DNA of 47,422 nucleotides, taken from assembly GCA_013288075.1 (NCBI GenBank), contig JABDCQ010000008.1, forward strand, positions 1 to 47,422, given 5' to 3'. This DNA comes from Chlamydiota bacterium. GTDB taxonomy: Bacteria > Chlamydiota > Chlamydiia > Chlamydiales > Rhabdochlamydiaceae. Below, one piece after another: positions 25,582-32,826 of the stretch. Below the pieces are notes generated by a model. That model was not told where the DNA came from and made no database searches. It saw only the letters and a list, made by a program, of their open reading frames with translations. The translations under genes were made by a program, and so were the position numbers. Within the stretch, counting starts at the first letter, position 1. Each line of letters begins with the position of its first letter.

Positions 25582-25924
25582 GGAGTGCATAGGCTTGAAC
25601 CTAAGTCTATTTAGGCCTTTATTGACGCAAAGACGCAAAGGCGCGAAGAAAGCGCAAAGGTCAAAGATCTCGACTTTGGTCGAGATCTTTGACTATTGTT
25701 TTAAGGAAATTCAGAGAAAAATAATCTCTAATGAAAGTAACATGTTAGGGGTAATTTCTGTGATTCCCCTTTAAATACAACAGTAAATACAAAAAAGATT
25801 TTAAGAATGCTTTTGCATTCTTAAAATCTTTTTTGTATTTACCTTTGCGACTTCTTCCTTTGCGCCTTTGCGTCTTTGCGTCAATAAAAGCCAAAATAGA
25901 CTTAGGTTCAAGCCTATGCCCTCC
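25582..25924. repeat. Inverted repeat C: nested palindrome with two internal hairpins
   Basis: Fills the gap between the unknown gene and ndh. Outer arms of about 80 bases (25582-25661 and 25841-25924) pair with some mismatches and carry GGCTTGAACCTAAGTCTATT, then tandem GACGCAAAGACGCAAAGGCG. Inside are two further perfect or near-perfect hairpins: 25661-25693 (CAAAGATCTCGA / TCGAGATCTTTG) and 25784-25841 (AAATACAAAAAAGATTTTAA with its complement). No credible gene lies inside. Confidence 0.93.
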
Positions 25925-26018
25925 GTGCTTCCAGAAAAGAGAAAGAATAATCAGGAGTTGAAAAATATTTACATCTGCCTTTGTAATGCATATAAGAAAA
26001 ATAAAGGTAGGTGGAAAT

Positions 26019-27293
26019 ATGGCGTATTCGAAAGTGGTCATTGTTGGAGGCGGTTTTGGAGGGCTTACAGTTGCAAAGGCTCTTAAAGGAACCAAGCTAG
26101 ATGTTTTATTAATCGATAAAAAAAACCACCATCTTTTCCAGCCTCTTCTTTATGAAGTGGCAACAGCTGCTATTTCTCCTGGAGAAATTGCCATGCCCAT
26201 CAGAGAAATTTTACGCAAAAGTGAAAATACAACAGTCATCATGGGAGATGTTGTTTCTGTAGACAAAAGCCAAAAACAGCTCACGCTTGGTAACGGAGAT
26301 AAAATCCGCTACGATTACCTTGTTCTAGCAATAGGGGCCACCCACTCTTATTTTGGCAATGATCAGTGGGAGCAATTTGCCCCGGGCCTTAAAACTATTA
26401 ATGATGCCATTAAAATTCGGGAACAAGTTCTGATCTCTTTTGAAAAAGCAGAACGTCTAGATAGCATTACAGAAGCTGCAAAATTTTTAAATTTCGTCGT
26501 TATTGGAGGCGGGCCTACAGGAGTTGAAATGGCTGGCGCTATTGCAGAAATTGCCCATAAAACCATGTTTAAAAACTTCCGCCGCATTAAACCTGAAAAA
26601 TCTAAAATCTACTTAATAGAAGCAGGACCTAGAATCCTTCCTGTTTACCCAGAAAGACTCTCTTTAAAAGCACAAAAAGATCTAGAAAATATGGGTGTAA
26701 AGGTGCTAACCGGGACAAAGGTCACAAATGTCTCCTCAGAAGGAGTGTATGTTGAAGGGGGCTTTTATGAATCGAAAAATATCATTTGGGCAGCTGGCAA
26801 CCAAGCCTCTCCTCTTTTAAAAACATTAGACATCCCTCTAGATAGGCAAGGAAGAGCCCTTGTAGAAAAAGATTTAAGTATTGCAGAGCATCCCGAAATT
26901 TTTATTATTGGAGATGCCGCCTGCTTCATGACAGAAGATGGTAAGTCCCTTCCCGGAATTGCTCCGACAGCTATTCAGCAAGGGAAGTATCTTGCCCATA
27001 TCATCAGAAAAAACACCCCAAAGGAAGAGAGACCTCCCTTTAAATACTTTGATAAGGGGTATATGGCAACCATTGGAAAAGCGCGCGCTGTAGGAGTTAT
27101 TGGAAAATTCCAAATGTCAGGCTTTTTTGCCTGGCTTGCTTGGTGCTTTATCCACATTGTGTATCTCATTGGCTTTAGGAATCGCCTTTCTGTAATGATC
27201 GAGTGGTTCTACTGCCTCATTACCGGCCAAAGAGGTGTAAGGCTCATCTACCACTCTATGGGCAAAGACATCCTCAAAGCAAGCGATGACTAA
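26019..27293 (+). CDS. ndh: Type II NADH dehydrogenase (NDH-2)
   Basis: A single-subunit FAD enzyme of about 424 residues that passes electrons from NADH to quinone at the inner membrane without pumping protons. The FAD site is VVIVGGGFGGLTVAKAL at the N-terminus, the NADH site is VVIGGGPTGVEMAGAIAEI, and a third FAD contact is IFIIGDAACF. The C-terminal IVYLIGFRNRLSVMIEWF is amphipathic and would anchor it to the membrane. I start it at 26019, where AGGTAGGTGG precedes MAYSKVV. An in-frame ATG at 25986 would add 11 residues without family support. It stands alone between inverted repeat C and family A copy 4. Confidence 0.93.
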   Translation: MAYSKVVIVGGGFGGLTVAKALKGTKLDVLLIDKKNHHLFQPLLYEVATAAISPGEIAMPIREILRKSENTTVIMGDVVSVDKSQKQLTLGNGDKIRYDYLVLAIGATHSYFGNDQWEQFAPGLKTINDAIKIREQVLISFEKAERLDSITEAAKFLNFVVIGGGPTGVEMAGAIAEIAHKTMFKNFRRIKPEKSKIYLIEAGPRILPVYPERLSLKAQKDLENMGVKVLTGTKVTNVSSEGVYVEGGFYESKNIIWAAGNQASPLLKTLDIPLDRQGRALVEKDLSIAEHPEIFIIGDAACFMTEDGKSLPGIAPTAIQQGKYLAHIIRKNTPKEERPPFKYFDKGYMATIGKARAVGVIGKFQMSGFFAWLAWCFIHIVYLIGFRNRLSVMIEWFYCLITGQRGVRLIYHSMGKDILKASDD

Positions 27294-27313
27294 ACCACTA
27301 AGAGACTTTTTTT

Positions 27314-27450
27314 ATTCTCTCTTCTTCTCTTCCTCTGTGGTTTCTTGTCTCTGTGGTTTTATCTTTGGCTAAGTCGTTTGACTACTCAGCTTAGCCAAAG
27401 ATTAAACCACAGAGGGAAGAAACCACAGAGAGGGGAAAGAGAGAGAGATT
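27314..27450. repeat. Family A inverted repeat, copy 4 (fully palindromic core)
   Basis: Arms 27328-27373 and 27388-27435. Pairing continues through the core (ATCTTTGGCTAAG with CTTAGCCAAAGAT), unlike copies 1-3 and 6-8, leaving a loop of about 14 bases. The inner block is CTTGTC at left and complement-of-CTTCCC at right. It lies between ndh and comEC, both on the plus strand. Confidence 0.95.
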
Positions 27451-27507
27451 TTTCTTTTTGTCCTTTTTCCTCTTGGGGTTATTTCTTTTTTTTCTTAAAA
27501 TACGACG

Positions 27508-29004
27508 ATGAAATGGTCTCTGTATATCTTGGCAAATAGAAAGTTTTGGGAGACGCATCCAGCTCTTTACTTGGGGCTGCATATGCTTTTAGGAAGTGCT
27601 CTTGCCAAGGGAATATATACCCCTATTCTCTATGTTCTTTTAGCTCTTTGGCTTCCCTTCTTCCAGAAAGGAATTTTGCAAATTGGCAAGGGAATCTTGT
27701 TTTTCAGTTTAGCTTTTCTCTATAGCTTCTATAGTTTTTCTTCTCCTGTTTTAAAAAATGGAGAAGAAAAAGGGATAGCGCATTTTTCCATTCACTCTCT
27801 CACAACCTATCAATCTCCTTTTAAGCAAAAAGGATATCTCTATAAAGGAATCATTAAACATTTTGAAGGATATGAGAATATTGCCTGCAGCATTATGCTA
27901 AGCGGGAAGGAAAGGCCTCTTGCTAATGCCGATTATCAAATAGAGGGCACCCTAACTATGAAAAAGAAGGGGTTCTATCAGTTTAAGCCTTTAAAGGGAG
28001 GGATTTTTTGTAAAATCCCCTCTACATTTAGCCTTGCTGAACTCCGCTTCCAAGCTAAAGAAAAGGTGAGGCTCTATCTTAAAAAATACATTAGGAATCG
28101 CAAGGCTTTAAGCTATCTCTCTTCTCTTGCTACAGGGGATATCGATGAAAGAGAGCTCCAATTTGAATTTAGACACTTGGGCTTATCCCACATTTTAGCC
28201 ATTTCCGGTTTTCATTTCGGGCTTCTGACTCTTTTCTGCTCTTTTTTTTTACGGTTTTTCTTTTCTCCTAAAAAAACAGCGCTCTTTCTTCTTATTCTTA
28301 CAACATCCTATTTCTTTTTTATGGGAAACGCCCCTTCCGTACAAAGAGCCTGGATTGCCATATCAATTGCTCTCTTAGCTCAATTCTTTAACCTTAACTA
28401 CCAAAGTTTAAATGCTCTCGGAGTTGCCTTAATGGTGGCTATTGCTTTAAATCCGGAGGTGATCTCCCATCTAGGATTTCAGCTGAGTTTTCTTGCCACT
28501 TTAGCTATTTTGCTTCTCTACCCTTTTTGCGAAAAGGCTTTGGAATTTCTTTTGCCAAAACGCCATTTATCAGAAGCTTTAAAACTCTCTTTTTTTGATA
28601 AGCATGGATTTATACTCGCCTCTTTTTTGCGGAAAGCCCTTGCCTTAAATATCGCAGTGCATCTTGTAGCGCTTCCTTCCCTTTTGGTTCTCTTCCACAA
28701 ATTCCCTCCTTTTAGCTTTGTCTATAATCTCTTTTTTCCTCTTGGCGTTACGATCTCCTTTTTTCTTTTATTTTTAGCTTCTATCCTTACTTTTTGCATA
28801 CCTCCTTTAGGAGAAATTCTTCATCAAATAAATAACTCTTTTTCTTCTGCGCTTCTTCATTTAAGCTCTAATCCCCCTTCCTGCACCGATTTTTTTATCT
28901 ATAGTAAAACATTTTCTCTTGATATTCTTTTTGCTTTTTTTGCACTCTTGTTACTTATAGGAATTTTTTTTAAGGAACAAAGTAAAAAATATGGAGCCTC
29001 CTAA
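27508..29004 (+). CDS. comEC: ComEC/Rec2-family DNA uptake channel protein (short form)
   Basis: A polytopic membrane protein of 498 residues with the ComEC competence domain: LSHILAISGFHFGLLTLFCS near residue 230 is the family hallmark, followed by several helices (GNAPSVQRAWIAISIALLAQ). The N-terminal soluble region (about 85-185) precedes it. The metallo-beta-lactamase domain that ends many ComEC proteins is absent; the protein stops after the last helix and FKEQSKKYGAS. In C. trachomatis comEC lies next to the fused E1 gene (CT339-CT340, from memory); here the two are 10 kb apart. It overlaps the SET gene by 14 bases. Confidence 0.85.
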   Translation: MKWSLYILANRKFWETHPALYLGLHMLLGSALAKGIYTPILYVLLALWLPFFQKGILQIGKGILFFSLAFLYSFYSFSSPVLKNGEEKGIAHFSIHSLTTYQSPFKQKGYLYKGIIKHFEGYENIACSIMLSGKERPLANADYQIEGTLTMKKKGFYQFKPLKGGIFCKIPSTFSLAELRFQAKEKVRLYLKKYIRNRKALSYLSSLATGDIDERELQFEFRHLGLSHILAISGFHFGLLTLFCSFFLRFFFSPKKTALFLLILTTSYFFFMGNAPSVQRAWIAISIALLAQFFNLNYQSLNALGVALMVAIALNPEVISHLGFQLSFLATLAILLLYPFCEKALEFLLPKRHLSEALKLSFFDKHGFILASFLRKALALNIAVHLVALPSLLVLFHKFPPFSFVYNLFFPLGVTISFFLLFLASILTFCIPPLGEILHQINNSFSSALLHLSSNPPSCTDFFIYSKTFSLDILFAFFALLLLIGIFFKEQSKKYGAS

Positions 29005-29644
29005 TTGGTTGAAAGATTTTATCTATTCAAAGGAAATTATCTCGCAGGAGATCGGCCTTACATTCTTAAGATCTCTTTTATCTACAGGAAGCCCGGAAGA
29101 TCTAGACAAAATCTCCCCTTTTATTGAAACGCGCACAGTGCATCCTGCACTAAAAATTGAGAAAATCACAAAAAACATAAACTGCAGCGAGGGCAAGCCT
29201 CATCCGCTCATTAGCGCCAAAACTTTAAGAGGGCATAAACAAAGGGGGATCTTTGCAGAGTCCTTTATTCCTAAAGGAACGGAACTCGGAGAATATGTAG
29301 GAGAGGTTTTTTTGCGCAATATTGAGGCTGACATAAGCGATATTCTCTCCTTTTGCTCAGAGTACACTTGGCAAGTGAAAGTAAAAGATTTTATGCTTAT
29401 CACCGATCCCAAAAAATGGGCTAATGAACTTGCCTTTATTAATGACTATCGAGGAATAAAAGAAAGTCCCAATGTGGCATCCGGTCTTATTATTCATAGG
29501 GGGGCTTTTCATTTTGGATATATTACCATAGCCGACATCGAAGCCAAAGAAGAGCTTCTTGTCGACTATGGGGAAAGGTACTGGAAGGCTTTTATACCCA
29601 AACAACCTCAAAAGTCGGCCAAGGGACGGGTTCAAAGCGCCTAA
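28991..29644 (+). CDS. SET-domain protein (putative lysine methyltransferase, host-directed candidate)
   Basis: A 217-residue protein with a SET domain at about 80-198. RGIFAESFIPKGTELGEYVG holds the GxG-type SAM strand and EELLVDYGERYW the catalytic Tyr region. The usual NHSCxPN knot is replaced by NDYRGIKESPNV, a variant I recall from some eukaryotic SET proteins. SET proteins of Chlamydia (NUE) act on host or bacterial histones; a similar role is possible here. The start overlaps the comEC end by 14 bases. The last 17 residues (PKQPQKSAKGRVQSA region) are encoded by one arm of inverted repeat D and are probably not part of the ancestral protein. Confidence 0.8.
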   Translation: MEPPNWLKDFIYSKEIISQEIGLTFLRSLLSTGSPEDLDKISPFIETRTVHPALKIEKITKNINCSEGKPHPLISAKTLRGHKQRGIFAESFIPKGTELGEYVGEVFLRNIEADISDILSFCSEYTWQVKVKDFMLITDPKKWANELAFINDYRGIKESPNVASGLIIHRGAFHFGYITIADIEAKEELLVDYGERYWKAFIPKQPQKSAKGRVQSA

Positions 29645-29767
29645 AATCGACGATCGTAAATGACCCTGTATTACTAATACAGAGTCATTTAAGAAGCCTG
29701 CGGTCGTCGATTTTCGGCAGCTTTCAATCCCGTCCCTTGGCCAACTTTTGAGGTTGTTTGGGTATAA
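29590..29767. repeat. Inverted repeat D with inner hairpin, overlapping the SET gene 3' end
   Basis: Outer arms 29590-29652 and 29704-29767 pair with a few mismatches (GGCCAAGGGACGGG against CCCGTCCCTTGGCC). A second hairpin sits inside (29658-29690, AAATGACCCTGTATT ... AATACAGAGTCATTT). The right arm ends one base before the stop codon of the AAA+ gene; the left arm encodes the SET protein tail. Confidence 0.94.
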
Positions 29768-29768
29768 A

Positions 29769-31631
29769 TTATGAAACCCTCTCTATTCTTTCATTTCTCT
29801 CGTGCACACTTAACTGAAGTTGCTCGGCCATCGCAGCCTTGTCTTCATCCATTTTTTTCATGACTTCATCAATAAGAGTCCTATCAATGACAGCTCTAAC
29901 ACCTGCTTGAGCTTCACTCTGAATTTTCTTAACAAGCTCTTTTTCAAACTTTTCGAATAATACAACTAAGGCAACTTTTTTCTCGTCTTTTAAAGAAAGA
30001 GCTCCTTCTACACTTGTCACTCCTTGCGCAAGTTTTTTCTGCTCATCTCTTAGGCGCATAATAAGGTTTTTCTGCTTATTTAATTGATCAAGTACTTTGT
30101 TCTCGATTTCTAAAATAACTTCTAAGCGACTTCTTTCTTTTTTAAGACCTGCAAGATCTAATGTGTTAAGAAGATCACCCGGATTTTGCGTCTCGAAAAA
30201 TGTCTTAAGATCGCCTTGTTTTAAAAGAGCCTGCGAATGGATCAACCCGATTCTTTTTTCTACCTGCTGGAATTTTTTATTAGCATCAGATTTCTGAGCT
30301 TTCTGAACATGCTCAATACATTTTGATAAAATATCTAAAGACGTAATAGGCTGCGTCTGATCCTTACACTTTTCAATAAGGTCAATAAGAACACCTTGTT
30401 CTAAAATCATACCAGGAGCTGCGTAAAGCACAAAATCATTGAGAATTTTGAGCGTATCCAAAGAGGTTAACCCCTCTAATCTAATCAGATCAAATCTTCT
30501 TGCAAAAGCAATATTCTTTATGTAAATTTCTCTTATGAACTCCTCATAAGTCGTAAGAAGGATCACATTTAAAGACCCATCACTCATGCGTGTTTTCAAT
30601 TGATCCATTAAACATTCATCAAGCTTGTGGCCTTCATCAATAATCAGCCATGTCTTTTTATGGTGAGATCCCATGGCCTCAATCAGTTGCTCCCATGTTC
30701 TATTCTCTCCTCCAAACATTTCCTTACTTGCAAGAATATCAGCGCCATTAAGAAGATGAAAGTCTAAGTCTTTTAAATCAGGGTAATCTCCTCTTTCTAT
30801 CGCTTGAACAAGGGCTTTCGCATTTGTTGTTTTCCCCATTCCTGTCTTAGCTAAAAACATCGGGCAATTTTTAATGTTATCATTGCCTCTATGCCTTCTT
30901 ATGCTAGCAGCTGCCAGGTCCAAAGCATCTTTATCTCCCCGGATAGGACGTATTTTCCCCTCCCTTACTAGCTTGGATAAATTCTCAGCTTTAGGAAGCG
31001 ATACAGGGGCTGGGCGCATATATTGAAAAAGAACAGTAAGAAGGACAAGAGAAAGAAAAATTCCCCCTACAATTAAACCGGGAGCTCCAGCGCTAATAGC
31101 GCCCGTAGCAGCAGCTGAAACAAGCACTCCGTAAAGAGCTGAAAAAACCATAGCTAAAACAGAGACTCTTTGAAGTTTTGTAAGCGCTTCAAATCCTTTT
31201 CCAGAAGATGTCTTAGCAAGATCAGCAAACCCTACAATATTCACAATACTTTCTATTGTAGAAATCAAGCGATTAAGAATTGTTGAAAGGATAACAAGAA
31301 GGATATTTTTTGATTCGCCTCTCCCCTTTTCCGCCTCTTTAGCAGCTTCAATAAATTTCTTGGCATCTTCCAAGGGCTGCTCACTATTCAAAATAAATTT
31401 ATCTAAAGGGATGACCTCAGATAAATTCGCAAGCACCTTAAAAGGATCAAGCGTGTCTATATTATCTCTTATATCGAACAAGAGCTGATCTAAAACAGCT
31501 TGAAGACTCTGTCCCTGTTCAGGAGTCATATTCCTCACCCAAGTCTCTAATATTTCCTTGCCATCACAAGAAAACCTAGCAGGCTCAAGATAACCCATTA
31601 CAGCCGTAGACACAGAAGAAATAGAACTCAT
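29769..31631 (-). CDS. Membrane AAA+ ATPase with C-terminal coiled coil (Inc-like topology)
   Basis: A protein of about 620 residues. Two closely spaced hydrophobic segments at about 155-175 and 180-205 (VLAMVFSALYGVLVSAAATG and IVGGIFLSLVLLTVLF) form a hairpin like that of chlamydial inclusion-membrane proteins. An AAA+ domain follows: Walker A AKTGMGKTTNAKAL near 261-274, Walker B TWLIIDEGHKLDE near 325, and an arginine-rich sensor area (FARRFDLIRLEG). The AAA part resembles ClpB-type D1 modules. The last 150 residues are Lys/Glu/Leu-rich coiled coil. I start at ATG 31631, which has GGAG six bases upstream; TTG 31643 and ATG 31637 are alternatives. Inclusion or inner membrane location is not decided. 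Confidence 0.75.
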   Translation of the reverse strand: MSSISSVSTAVMGYLEPARFSCDGKEILETWVRNMTPEQGQSLQAVLDQLLFDIRDNIDTLDPFKVLANLSEVIPLDKFILNSEQPLEDAKKFIEAAKEAEKGRGESKNILLVILSTILNRLISTIESIVNIVGFADLAKTSSGKGFEALTKLQRVSVLAMVFSALYGVLVSAAATGAISAGAPGLIVGGIFLSLVLLTVLFQYMRPAPVSLPKAENLSKLVREGKIRPIRGDKDALDLAAASIRRHRGNDNIKNCPMFLAKTGMGKTTNAKALVQAIERGDYPDLKDLDFHLLNGADILASKEMFGGENRTWEQLIEAMGSHHKKTWLIIDEGHKLDECLMDQLKTRMSDGSLNVILLTTYEEFIREIYIKNIAFARRFDLIRLEGLTSLDTLKILNDFVLYAAPGMILEQGVLIDLIEKCKDQTQPITSLDILSKCIEHVQKAQKSDANKKFQQVEKRIGLIHSQALLKQGDLKTFFETQNPGDLLNTLDLAGLKKERSRLEVILEIENKVLDQLNKQKNLIMRLRDEQKKLAQGVTSVEGALSLKDEKKVALVVLFEKFEKELVKKIQSEAQAGVRAVIDRTLIDEVMKKMDEDKAAMAEQLQLSVHERNERIERVS

Positions 31632-31735
31632 ATTCATCTCCAAAATAGTATTAATTTGCCATAAATTATTACATTAACAGCAATTAAAAAACAATTATTA
31701 AAATAATCCTTATTAAACATAAAAACAAGGAGGGT

Positions 31736-31891
31736 TTCTCTCTTTCTTCCCTCTCTCTCCCCTCTGTGGTTTCTTGTCTCTGTGGTTTATCTTTTGCTAA
31801 GTCGTTAGCGTACTCAGTTTAGCTAAAGATAAACCACAGAGACAAGAAACCACAGAGGGAAGAGAGAGAGGGAAGAAAGAGAGAAAAAACC
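31736..31891. repeat. Family A inverted repeat, copy 5 (longest stem, between divergent genes)
   Basis: Arms 31736-31800 and 31819-31891 pair over about 65 bases, with the same palindromic core type as copy 4 (TTTTGCTAA / TTAGCTAAAG). Both inner blocks are CTTGTC. It fills most of the 31632-31958 gap between the divergent AAA+ and tRNA-His genes; this is the only copy in a purely 5' region. The rest of that gap is AT-rich leader of the AAA+ gene. Confidence 0.95.
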
Positions 31892-31913
31892 TCTCTTCAT
31901 GCTTCTTATGGGG

Positions 31914-31943
31914 TTGACTTAAAACGCTTGGATAGGGTACAAG
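31914..31943 (+). promoter_or_regulatory. Likely promoter of tRNA-His
   Basis: TTGACT (31914-31919) and TACAAG (31938-31943) with an 18-base spacer, ending 15 bases before the mature tRNA 5' end. Confidence 0.5.
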
Positions 31944-31958
31944 ATTATGGCTAACGAT

Positions 31959-32033
31959 GGCGGTCGTAGCTCAGTTGGTTAGAGCGTTGGATTGTGGATC
32001 CAAATGTCGCGGGTTCGAATCCCGTCGGTCGCC
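31959..32033 (+). tRNA. tRNA-His (GTG anticodon)
   Basis: A complete cloverleaf. The acceptor stem GCGGTCG pairs with CGGTCGC, and an extra G at position -1 (31959) faces discriminator C73 (32033), the identity pair of bacterial tRNA-His. The D arm is GCTCAGTTGGTTAGAGC, the anticodon arm TTGGATTGTGGATCCAA has GTG in its loop, and the T arm is GCGGGTTCGAATCCCGT. The 3' CCA is not fully encoded (CAC follows C73), so it would be added by enzyme. It is followed 22 bases later by uppP. Confidence 0.97.
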
Positions 32034-32055
32034 CACCTTTACTCCGCGTTTTTGC

Positions 32056-32826
32056 ATGACAACTCTCCAAGCTTTACTGATCGGTCTTCTTCAAGGGTTA
32101 ACGGAGTTTCTTCCTATAAGTTCCTCTGCCCACTTAAAACTAGCAAAAGTTTTTTTAAACATTCCCTCAGGTGAAGAACAAGTTGTTTTCGATCTTGTGT
32201 GTCATTTAGGAACTCTTATTGCCGTCCTTCTTTTTTTACGAAAAGATATTCTAGCGCTTTATAGAGAAAAAAGAGACACCTTAAAACTAATCATCATTGC
32301 GCTATTTCCTCTTGTTCCTATGTATTTCTTCTTAAAGCCCCTGCGCGATTTTGCCTCCGATATCTCTTTCTTAGGATTCTCTCTTATCTTTACCTCCATG
32401 ATTTTATTCCTTGCCGGCAAAATCCAGCTCAAAAAAAATCCTTCTAAAAAAATAAGCGACGCCCTTTTTATTGGCTCGATGCAATCAGCAGCATTAATTC
32501 CTGGCATCTCAAGAAGCGCCTCCACAATAGCAGCTGCAAGATTTAGAGGGTGGGAAGCTTCTGATGCGGTGAGATTTTCCTTTTTACTCTCGATCCCCAC
32601 CATCTTAGGAGGAAACGCTCTAGAGCTCTTAAAAATTGCTATTTCTAAGCAAAATCTTGAGCGGATCTCATTTTCTTCTTGCATTATCGGCTTTTTATCG
32701 TCATTTATAATAGGAATGATTGTGATACGCTATGCAATCCGCTTTTTAGAAAAGGGGAATTTAAAACCTTTTGCATGGTATTGTTTAACTTTAGGAATTA
32801 TAACCACCCTTTATTTTTATGGCTAA
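32056..32826 (+). CDS. uppP: Undecaprenyl-diphosphate phosphatase (UppP/BacA)
   Basis: An inner-membrane phosphatase of 256 residues that recycles undecaprenyl diphosphate, the lipid carrier for peptidoglycan and other surface polymers. The two family motifs are LLQGLTEFLPISSSAHLKLA at residues 10-29 and IPGISRSASTIAAARF near 155. Seven or eight membrane helices are visible. I start at ATG 32056; the frame runs open upstream through the tRNA, which cannot be coding. The end overlaps ftsK by eight bases. Its presence fits a chlamydial cell wall synthesis pathway at division, as does the ftsK neighbour. Confidence 0.95.
   Translation: MTTLQALLIGLLQGLTEFLPISSSAHLKLAKVFLNIPSGEEQVVFDLVCHLGTLIAVLLFLRKDILALYREKRDTLKLIIIALFPLVPMYFFLKPLRDFASDISFLGFSLIFTSMILFLAGKIQLKKNPSKKISDALFIGSMQSAALIPGISRSASTIAAARFRGWEASDAVRFSFLLSIPTILGGNALELLKIAISKQNLERISFSSCIIGFLSSFIIGMIVIRYAIRFLEKGNLKPFAWYCLTLGIITTLYFYG

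Noticed and set aside
25745-26095. A 116-codon minus-strand frame across inverted repeat C
   Set aside because: It is made of repeat arms and hairpin sequence (Lys/Arg-rich low-complexity product) and overlaps the start of ndh.
31957-32055. An open frame running upstream of uppP through the tRNA-His gene
   Set aside because: The first 25 codons would be tRNA sequence. The uppP family sequence begins at ATG 32056.
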